DNA from: Chryseobacterium sp. GVT01B
GTDB lineage: Bacteria > Bacteroidota > Bacteroidia > Flavobacteriales > Weeksellaceae
Length of the DNA stretch: 64,000 nucleotides
Assembly (NCBI RefSeq): GCF_019970045.1
Contig: NZ_JAHXYI010000007.1
Location: forward strand, 124,001-188,000
Direction of reading: 5' to 3'
Positions 24,622-30,266 of the stretch are shown piece after piece (the first letter of the stretch is position 1; every line of letters starts with the position of its first letter). Position numbers and translations under genes: made by a program. Below the pieces are notes generated by a model. The model had not been told where the DNA came from, did not search any database, and was given only the letters and a program-made list of their open reading frames with translations.

Positions 24622-24657
24622 TACGTAAAAAGATTGCGTACATACAATATAATTTTG
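24622..24657 (+). promoter_or_regulatory. Promoter P2 of the Y-like RNA cluster
   Basis: TACGTA (24622-24627), 7 bp, TGCGTA (24635-24640), 9 bp, then TAATTTTG (24650-24657), a perfect TAnnTTTG -7 element. Spacing is identical to P1 and P3. Confidence 0.7.
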
Positions 24658-24673
24658 CAGTATTAAAATAATA

Positions 24674-24712
24674 TCAGTGCCGTTAGAAAGACATTCTTCG
24701 ATTCTAAACTGA
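24674..24712 (+). ncRNA. Y-like element Ya (compact hairpin)
   Basis: TCAGT pairs with ACTGA and TTAGAA with TTCTAA, leaving GCCG bulged on the 5' side. It contains the shared box AGTGCCGT and an internal TTCTTCG. It lies about 17 bp after the P2 -7 element, at or near the transcript 5' end. Confidence 0.5.
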
Positions 24713-24744
24713 CAGAGTCTTTCGACAGATTGCCCGGTAGCTAT

Positions 24745-24839
24745 AACCAATGTCGTTCATAAGAGTTCCATCATCAAACTTTTAATTTGACTAGAATCAA
24801 AAACTCTTATTCCTAGTTACTTGGTTTTTAATAGAAAAA
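24745..24839 (+). ncRNA. Y-like RNA Yb (no tRNA-like module)
   Basis: AACCAA pairs with TTGGTT at the ends, and AAGAGTT with AACTCTT further in. Next to the outer stem are TGTCGT (5') and TTAC (3'), as in the other units. The transcript would end in a T run. This is the simplest unit and looks like a plain Y RNA stem and loop. Confidence 0.5.
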
Positions 24840-24843
24840 CAAC

Positions 24844-24879
24844 TGCGTAAATAGAATGCGTACCAGCGATATAAATTTG
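24844..24879 (+). promoter_or_regulatory. Promoter P3 of the Y-like RNA cluster
   Basis: TGCGTA (24844-24849), 7 bp, TGCGTA (24857-24862), 9 bp, TAAATTTG (24872-24879). The direct repeat is exact here. Confidence 0.7.
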
Positions 24880-24911
24880 CAAAAGATAAAACTAATAATC
24901 ATGAATAACTA

Positions 24912-25045
24912 TAAAAGCAAGTGTCGTAAAACAGAGTTACTTCTTTAGGGACGGTAATACAGGTTCGAATCCTGTTCTGCAGCAGCAGATAGTAGAAATG
25001 GCAACACCCCGTATTAGTCTCTGTTTGATCTAATTACCTTGTTTT
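24912..25045 (+). ncRNA. Y-like RNA Yc with permuted tRNA-like module
   Basis: The 5' AAAGCAAG pairs with the 3' CTTGTTTT. In between, in order: the box AGTGTCGT with hairpin GTAA/TTAC; a T arm ACAGG-TTCGAAT-CCTGT (24959-24975); an acceptor-like hairpin TCTGC-AGCA-GCAGA; a D-arm-like GTAGAAATGGCAACAC; and a small stem ATTAG/CTAAT. This is tRNA order cut at the anticodon and joined at the acceptor, with the closing stem in the anticodon-arm position. Ro-bound YrlA RNAs are known tRNA mimics, and the fit is strong but unproved. Confidence 0.6.
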
Positions 25046-25052
25046 AATTATA

Positions 25053-25200
25053 TCAGGTGTAGTTTTGTAGTCATACTTCGAGTTAAGTCTTCAGATGTAG
25101 GTTTAATTCCTGCTATTCCTGTTGTAAACGGAATGTAGCTCAAAAGATAGAGCAGAAGAAAAAGAAAAGATTCCGCCATTTTGCCCTGATACTATAAAAA
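25053..25200 (+). ncRNA. Y-like RNA Yd with permuted tRNA-like module
   Basis: The box GGTGTAGT..ATACTTCGAG is followed by T arm GTAGG-TTTAATT-CCTGC (25097-25113), an acceptor-like stem TATTCC / GGAATG closed by a 10-nt loop, and a D arm TAGCTCAAAAGATAGAGCA. The 3' boundary is unclear because no CCTTG motif is visible before the next unit. Confidence 0.5.
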
Positions 25201-25238
25201 TTGTAGTAGATATATAAATAAACAAAAAAATTAAAAAT

Positions 25239-25380
25239 CAAGTGTCGTTTTAGAATCATACTTCGAGATTGAGTAAACATTGGGTCGCAGGTTCGAATCC
25301 TGCCTTTTCCCTCGAAAAGGAGAGGTAGCTCAGCATGTAGAGCAAATGCACGGAAGATTCTGAGAATTTTACCTTGATTA
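25239..25380 (+). ncRNA. Y-like RNA Ye with permuted tRNA-like module
   Basis: The box AGTGTCGT..ATACTTCG at 25241-25265, then T arm GCAGG-TTCGAAT-CCTGC (25287-25303), acceptor-like stem CTTTTCC / GGAGAGG with loop CTCGAAAA, and D arm TAGCTCAGCATGTAGAGCA, ending near ACCTTG at 25371. Confidence 0.55.
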
Positions 25381-25385
25381 TATAA

Positions 25386-25497
25386 AGAGTGCCGTAGAGA
25401 AGGCCTACTTCGGTTTAATTTGGTTCGACTCCAGAAGGTCATGGAAATGATCTTGTACAAGTCTTTTCGAATCTTGCCTCTTTTTATTTTTAAATTA
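25386..25497 (+). ncRNA. Y-like RNA Yf with GNRA-capped acceptor hairpin
   Basis: The box AGTGCCGTAG..CTACTTCG forms a small hairpin (GTAG/CTAC). The T arm TTTGG-TTCGACT-CCAGA leads straight into AGGTCAT-GGAA-ATGATCT, a 7-bp acceptor-like stem capped by a GGAA tetraloop. The D arm is poor. A degenerate T arm (CAAG..TTCGAAT..CTTG) follows and its CCTCTTT could pair with GGAGAGG of unit Ye, hinting at nesting. Confidence 0.5.
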
Positions 25498-25503
25498 ATA
25501 ACA

Positions 25504-26343
25504 ATGAATATACCAGTTAATCTGACTGAGTTTTTATACTGGGTCAAAGACCGTACAGAAAAATTATGGTCGGTAGATGATGAAAATTGTCCAAAAGGAT
25601 TTTACGGAGCCAGATGGCAGGGGCTTTCCGAAGAACAGATTGATCAGGTTGAAAAAAAATATCAGGTCAGTTTTACTTCTGAACATAGAGAATTTCTAAA
25701 AATTCTTCATGCCATCGACAAAAAAGAAATTGTGGAATATGAAGATGAAGGAGAACTGATTACGGAAGAATGTACTTTCTTTTATAATTGGCTTGAAAAT
25801 GAAGAGGAAATAAAAAAAATATTGAATACGCCATATGATTGGATGTTGGATGATATTGATTCAGTTAATAAAGTTTGGTTGAAATCATGGGGAATAAAGC
25901 CTGCATCCTTGGAAAAGAGAAAAGAAATTTTTGATGAATGGTTTTCACATGTTCCAACACTTTTACCACTTATGGGAACTCGTTATATAATAAGTGATGT
26001 AGATCTTGTTTGGAGACCTGTGCTTTCTATAAGAGGTTCAGATATTGTCATTATGGGATGGGATTTCAGAACTTATTTATTAAATGAGCTAAGAGGTTAT
26101 CTTGATATTCATATTGATGTTTTTGATGAAGAAGATCAAATGTTTTATCCGGAGCTTATTGATGAAGTACAACAAATATTTAATGAAAACTATAAATATG
26201 ATGAGACTAAAGACATTCCTTATCTCAAAGAAATGATTCTTTACTGGTCTTCCGGATGGAGTAGTTTCGGTTTAAGTTATCACCCGGAAAATGCCAGAGT
26301 TCATCCTATTGTTAAAACATATATAGCTGAAGAAGAAAAATAA
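25504..26343 (+). CDS. SMI1/KNR4 (SUKH) family protein
   Basis: The protein has 279 aa. The early LSEEQIDQVEKKYQVSFTSEHREFLKIL is the typical SUKH opening; GTRYIISDVD lies in the middle. The ATG at 25504 follows unit Yf by only a few bases; longer frames run back through the RNA elements and are rejected. SUKH proteins include immunity proteins to nuclease toxins. Its placement between two Y-like RNA units, with no separate promoter visible, suggests cotranscription. Confidence 0.75.
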   Translation: MNIPVNLTEFLYWVKDRTEKLWSVDDENCPKGFYGARWQGLSEEQIDQVEKKYQVSFTSEHREFLKILHAIDKKEIVEYEDEGELITEECTFFYNWLENEEEIKKILNTPYDWMLDDIDSVNKVWLKSWGIKPASLEKRKEIFDEWFSHVPTLLPLMGTRYIISDVDLVWRPVLSIRGSDIVIMGWDFRTYLLNELRGYLDIHIDVFDEEDQMFYPELIDEVQQIFNENYKYDETKDIPYLKEMILYWSSGWSSFGLSYHPENARVHPIVKTYIAEEEK

Positions 26344-26349
26344 AATAAA

Positions 26350-26500
26350 CAAGTGCCGTAGAAAAATGTTACTTCGCTCATCACGACGGGGTCACGGGTT
26401 CGAGTCCCGTCTCTTCCACAGCAAAAAAACACGATGTATATAGGAAGAGTAGCTCAGTTGGTTAGAGCACGACTGCATTATTCGGATGCTGCCTTGTTTT
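26350..26500 (+). ncRNA. Y-like RNA Yg: near-complete circularly permuted tRNA (CAT-like loop)
   Basis: The box AGTGCCGTAG..TTACTTCG runs into loop CTCATCA flanked by TCG/CGA. Then come T arm ACGGG-TTCGAGT-CCCGT (26394-26410), CTCTTCC (26411-26417), a 25-nt connector, GGAAGAG (26443-26449) with perfect 7-bp complement, and D arm TAGCTCAGTTGGTTAGAGCA. The 5' AACAAG pairs with the 3' CTTGTT. It reads as a tRNA whose 3' part precedes its 5' part, with a possible CAT anticodon. Confidence 0.6.
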
Positions 26501-26507
26501 CATAAAA

Positions 26508-26622
26508 TCAGAAGCCGGAAGTGGGACGTTGAAAGATATCTTTGTATTATAATTTTCTATAGAGTCGGAGGAATCTCAGACTTGCCATCTTTCTTCTTCC
26601 CACTTCCAGCTTCTTTATAGTA
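26508..26622. repeat. Dispersed long inverted repeat (GGAAG-type)
   Basis: GAAGCCGGAAGTGGG and GAAAGAT on the left mirror ATCTTTC and CCCACTTCCAGCTTC on the right. Shorter relatives occur at 8962-8996, 13512-13575 and 43128-43165. Confidence 0.7.
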
Positions 26623-26630
26623 CTATTATG

Positions 26631-26742
26631 AAGTGTCGTTAGGAAAAAATTCATCGTACACAATTAAGGGAGGAATAGCGAAGCCGGTCATTCCGGCAAG
26701 GTTATCCGGTTCGACTCCGGCAAACGTACAGCCTTGTTTTTT
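26631..26742 (+). ncRNA. Y-like RNA Yh, diverged tRNA-like unit
   Basis: It starts AGTGTCGTTAGG and ends GCCTTGTTTT like its siblings. Inside are a hairpin GCCGG-TCATT-CCGGC and a T-arm-like CCGG-TTCGACT-CCGG. No acceptor stem can be drawn with confidence, so the unit may be degenerate or folded differently. Confidence 0.45.
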
Positions 26743-26764
26743 CCTTATCATTACCTTTATAAAA

Positions 26765-26798
26765 TGCCGGTAAATTATTTACCGGCATTTTTCATTGT
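26765..26798. terminator. Bidirectional terminator between the Y-like cluster and the HTH genes
   Basis: AAATGCCGGTAAA pairs with TTTACCGGCATTT, with A/T runs on both sides. The stop codon of the minus-strand gene lies in the stem-loop. Confidence 0.85.
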
Positions 26799-27110
26799 AT
26801 CAAGCTCTTCTTCAAACATAAGTTTCCATTTTGAAAGAGTAGTTCTGCTTATTTTATATTTTCTGGACATATAGCTTGTTGAATGGCCATGCTTTTTCTG
26901 ATACTGAAGCAATTTTAGCATAGTCTGCCTGTCATAGGTTTTGAGTTTTTGATTTTCTCTGGACTGCTTGAACAGCTTTTCATTGAACTTCAGAACATCC
27001 TCACTGGTATTAAGTTTTTCAAGAAGTTCTTTGATTTTCGGATCTTTTAGCTTTTCCGGATATTCCATCTTTAGCATATCCTGATAAATTTTTTTGTAAT
27101 TGGGGCGCAT
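26775..27110 (-). CDS. Helix-turn-helix protein, transposase OrfA-like
   Basis: The protein has 111 aa. The C-terminal half contains YMSRKYKISRTTLSKWKLMFEEE, a helix-turn-helix of the IS3 OrfA/HTH_28 type. No catalytic transposase ORF is nearby, so this is not a complete insertion sequence. It lies 11 bp after its upstream partner and the two are probably cotranscribed. Such pairs are frequent orphan genes in Chryseobacterium-like genomes. Confidence 0.65.
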   Translation of the reverse strand: MRPNYKKIYQDMLKMEYPEKLKDPKIKELLEKLNTSEDVLKFNEKLFKQSRENQKLKTYDRQTMLKLLQYQKKHGHSTSYMSRKYKISRTTLSKWKLMFEEELDTMKNAGK

Positions 27111-27121
27111 GTTTTATCTGT

Positions 27122-27550
27122 TTATCCGTTTACATTATCGCTCTTCTGAAGCCATCTGTGAAGGGTGCTTTTCGGAATAGAATACTCTTTAATGACTTCA
27201 CTTTGGGTCATTTCACCGGAAAGAATTCTCTTCATAATAAAATCTTTAATTTCCTGAGTGTAAATGTTTTTCCTGAAATAAGGCGTTTTTTCGGACTTCT
27301 GCTGGTTTTTGTTGATAGCAGAAGGAGGTGCATATAAAATCAAATGTGAGCTGTAAAGTCTGAAAAAATCATATTCCAATAATTTACTCCATCTTAGAAG
27401 AAGATCTGTATCCATTGATTTGCTGTCATACATTACCTCGATTGCTCCTTCATCTTTGCTTAAAAATTTGCATATCCTTTCTATTGTTATTTCATTTTCA
27501 TCTACCCTTTCCTTAATAAATTTCCCAATATGGATTTCTTTGTATAACAT
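27122..27550 (-). CDS. Helix-turn-helix protein, partner of the OrfA-like gene
   Basis: The protein has 142 aa. The N-terminal part (IGKFIKERVDENEITIERICKF..SMDTDLLLRWSKLLEYDFFRLY) looks like an XRE-type helical domain, and the C-terminus (GEMTQSEVIKEYSIPKSTLHRWLQ) is a second helix-turn-helix like those in transposases. It may be a domesticated regulator. First gene of the minus-strand pair that converges with the Y-like RNA cluster. Confidence 0.65.
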   Translation of the reverse strand: MLYKEIHIGKFIKERVDENEITIERICKFLSKDEGAIEVMYDSKSMDTDLLLRWSKLLEYDFFRLYSSHLILYAPPSAINKNQQKSEKTPYFRKNIYTQEIKDFIMKRILSGEMTQSEVIKEYSIPKSTLHRWLQKSDNVNG

Positions 27551-28145
27551 TTTTATTGAATATTATTCTTTTGTTTAAACTTATGTATCAAAAAAACGAA
27601 AATAGAATATATATATTATCTCATGTGGCGGAAAATAATTCACTTCAATTTGAAATTGATAAGAAATAGAAATTATGACGTAAGAATGTTAAATTGCGTT
27701 TAATAAGATGATGAGTCTTAAAAAACGAATCAATAAATTACCAAATATCTTAAAAAAAGGCGGGTAGGAGTCACCTTAATGTACTTGGGATATATTCTTT
27801 ATTTTCAATGGGTTTCTTCTTCTTCTCTTTCAAACCTCTCTTCCTGCCATTTGTGTAAATAATATATAACCTATTAAGGTTTTTATGCAATTCTATGAGT
27901 TGAAGCTGTAGATAGATTGGTATACAGCTTTTTACGCGTTGAATTTTTTAATTAGTACCAAATAATTGCTTATTCGCTTTCAAATGTAAACAAAAATAAG
28001 TAGTAAAAAGAGATAGAAATGTAAAAATCATACTTTATATGCTTATTTTAATTAAAATTAACATATTATAACAATTAATGTGTGAATTGCTTACAAGTGA
28101 TAGGCTTCCTCATAGAAAAATGATAAAAAGAAAAATTGTATTCCA
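27551..28145. other. Intergenic spacer with a weak terminator-like hairpin
   Basis: About 600 AT-rich bases without a convincing gene. AAGCTGTA..TATACAGCTTTTT at 27904-27934 resembles a terminator, and AACCTATTAAGGTTTTT at 27869-27886 a second small one, so an unrecognised short transcript is possible. Confidence 0.45.
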
Positions 28146-28153
28146 TACCTTTG
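28146..28153 (+). promoter_or_regulatory. SulP gene promoter -7 element
   Basis: TACCTTTG matches TAnnTTTG and ends only 7 bp before the ATG at 28161, so the mRNA would have almost no 5' leader. Confidence 0.6.
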
Positions 28154-28160
28154 CAAATCA

Positions 28161-29699
28161 ATGAAAAATACTATAAGCTTATTCGATTTTTCGAAGAAAA
28201 TAAATTATAAAAATGAACTGCTGGCCGGTTTTACGGTAGCGATGACTATGATCCCTGAATCTCTTTCATTTGCTATCCTTGCCGGTTTGTCTCCGCTTAC
28301 AGGGCTTTATGCAGCTTTTATGATGGGATTGGTAACTGCTGTTTTTGGTGGACGTCCGGGAATGGTTTCCGGTGGAGCTGGTGCAACCATTGTTGTATTG
28401 ATTGCTCTGATACAATCTCATGGCATAGAATATCTTTTTGCTACTGTAGCACTGGCGGGGATACTTCAAATGTTGGTAGGTATTTTTAAACTGGGAAAAT
28501 TTGTGAGATTGATTCCACAACCGGTTATGTACGGATTCCTGAACGGATTGGCCATTATTATTTTTATGGCACAGGTGGAACAGTTTAAAATTACAGACAG
28601 CAGCGGAGCCGTAAGCTGGCTGCAGGGAATGTCTTTGTATATAATGGCTGGTTTAACTGCCGTGACAATTGCAGTAGTCTACTTTTTTCCAAAAATAACG
28701 AAAGCGGTTCCTGCTTCTCTGGTAGCCATTATAATTGTATTTGCTGTCGTTCTTGGGTTTAATATTCCAACCAAAACAGTAGCAGATATTGCCCATATCA
28801 GTGGAAACCTTCCAAGTTTTCATATTCCGAAAATCCCTTTTTCTCTGGAAACTTTACAGATTATTTTTCCTTATGCCTTAATTATGGCTGGAGTAGGTCT
28901 TATAGAATCTCTTCTGACCTTATCCATGGTGGATGAAATCACCAATACGAAAGGAAGTGCCAATAAAGAATCCGTAGCTCAGGGATTGGCCAATATTACC
29001 AACGGTTTCTTTGGAGGAATGGGAGGTTGTGCAATGGTAGCACAGACTTTAGTAAATCTTAATGCTGGTTCCAGAGCAAGATTATCGGGAATAATAGCAT
29101 CACTTCTAATTTTAATAATCATTTTGTGTGGAGCGCCTGTTATTGAAAAGATTCCTATGGCTGCTTTAGTAGGAGTGATGATGATGGTGGCCATCAGTAC
29201 TTTTCAGTGGGTGTCTATCAGAATTATTAATAAAATGCCGAAATCAGATATCTTCGTAGGAGTTACCGTTGCATTGATTACCGTGATTTTACATAACTTG
29301 GCGTTGGCAGTGTTAGTTGGAGTTATCATCTCGGCGTTGGTTTTTGCCTGGGATAATGCCAAAAGAATCCGGGCAAAAAAGCATGTAGATGAAAACGGAG
29401 TGAAACATTACGAAATATACGGACCGTTGTTTTTCGGCTCAGTAACGGCATTTACAGATAAATTTGATCCTATGAATGATCCAGAGCAAGTGGTTGTGGA
29501 TTTTAAAGAAAGCCGTATTGTAGATATGAGTGCGATAGAAGCTTTAGGTAAATTATCTAAACGCTATAAAGAACAAAATAAAACTTTACACTTACGACAT
29601 CTCAGTGAAGACTGTAGAAAAATATTGAAAAATGCAGAAGCTGTAGTAGAAGTTAATATCCAGGAAGATCCGACTTATAAGGTGATGCCGGAAAAATAG
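28161..29699 (+). CDS. SulP family inorganic anion transporter
   Basis: The protein has 512 aa. The N-terminal FDFSKKINYKNELLAGFTVAMTMIPESLSFA is the SulP start, with about 12 hydrophobic segments up to residue about 400. A C-terminal STAS domain (VVVDFKESRIVDMSAIEAL) follows. Members move sulfate, bicarbonate, molybdate or dicarboxylates; the substrate cannot be read from sequence. Monocistronic, with its own promoter. Confidence 0.9.
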   Translation: MKNTISLFDFSKKINYKNELLAGFTVAMTMIPESLSFAILAGLSPLTGLYAAFMMGLVTAVFGGRPGMVSGGAGATIVVLIALIQSHGIEYLFATVALAGILQMLVGIFKLGKFVRLIPQPVMYGFLNGLAIIIFMAQVEQFKITDSSGAVSWLQGMSLYIMAGLTAVTIAVVYFFPKITKAVPASLVAIIIVFAVVLGFNIPTKTVADIAHISGNLPSFHIPKIPFSLETLQIIFPYALIMAGVGLIESLLTLSMVDEITNTKGSANKESVAQGLANITNGFFGGMGGCAMVAQTLVNLNAGSRARLSGIIASLLILIIILCGAPVIEKIPMAALVGVMMMVAISTFQWVSIRIINKMPKSDIFVGVTVALITVILHNLALAVLVGVIISALVFAWDNAKRIRAKKHVDENGVKHYEIYGPLFFGSVTAFTDKFDPMNDPEQVVVDFKESRIVDMSAIEALGKLSKRYKEQNKTLHLRHLSEDCRKILKNAEAVVEVNIQEDPTYKVMPEK

Positions 29700-29707
29700 G
29701 GAGGTGG

Positions 29708-30210
29708 TCAATGAGTGAATTTTGCTTCGCAAGTGAATAGTGAATTTTTGTAGTATAAAAAAATTGACAAGCGCAGCGAATTGACGATTGCCCATTCATA
29801 ATTCCATTATCAATAAATGAATTTTGCTTTGCAAGTGAATAGTGAATTTTTGTAGTATGGAAAAATTGACAAACGCAGCGAATTGATGATTGCCCATTCA
29901 TAATTCCATTGTCAATGAGTGAATTTTGCTTCGCAAGCGAATAGTGAATTTTTGTAGTATGGAAAAATTGACAAGCGCAGTGGATTGACGATTGCCCATT
30001 CACAATTTCATATTCAATAAATGAATTTTGCTTTGCAAGTGAATAGTGAATTTTTGTAGTATGGAAAAATTGACAAGCGCAGTGGATTGACGATTGCCCA
30101 TTCACAATTTCATATTCAATAAATGAATTTTGCTTCGCAAGTGAATAGTGAATTTTTTATAGTCTGTAAAAATTGACAAGCGCAGCGGATTGACGATTGA
30201 CCATTCACCA
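29708..30210. repeat. 102-bp tandem repeat, five copies
   Basis: Unit starts lie at 29708, 29810, 29912, 30014 and 30116, exactly 102 bp apart. Each holds GAATTTTGCTTCGCAAG, TGAATTTTTGTAGTAT, AAAAATTGACAAGCGCAG and GACGATTGCCCATTCA, and folds through AATTTTT/AAAAATT. Copies differ by a few substitutions; the last is slightly diverged. Related sequence occurs at 6121-6189. Confidence 0.9.
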
Positions 30211-30225
30211 AACATCCCATAACCA

Positions 30226-30262
30226 GACAAGGACTGTAAGAAAAAAAATCTACAGTCCTTGC
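30226..30262. terminator. Hairpin at the 3' end of the EF-G gene
   Basis: CAAGGACTGTA pairs perfectly with TACAGTCCTTG around a 12-base A-rich loop. It lies just downstream of the minus-strand EF-G gene, but no T run follows on that strand. Confidence 0.55.
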
Positions 30263-30266
30263 TTGT

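Noticed and set aside
25140..25547. 135-codon minus-strand ORF over the Y-like RNAs
   Set aside because: It runs antisense through several T and D arms and lacks any protein-family resemblance.
26775..27550. Complete insertion sequence
   Set aside because: Only two HTH-type genes are present; no DDE transposase, no terminal inverted repeats and no target duplication were found.
29653..30105. 150-codon minus-strand ORF across the tandem repeat
   Set aside because: It exists only because the repeat unit is 102 bp, a multiple of three; the translation is a repeated artefact without start signals.
29708..30210. CRISPR array
   Set aside because: The units are contiguous 102-bp repeats with no unique spacers, and there are no cas genes.
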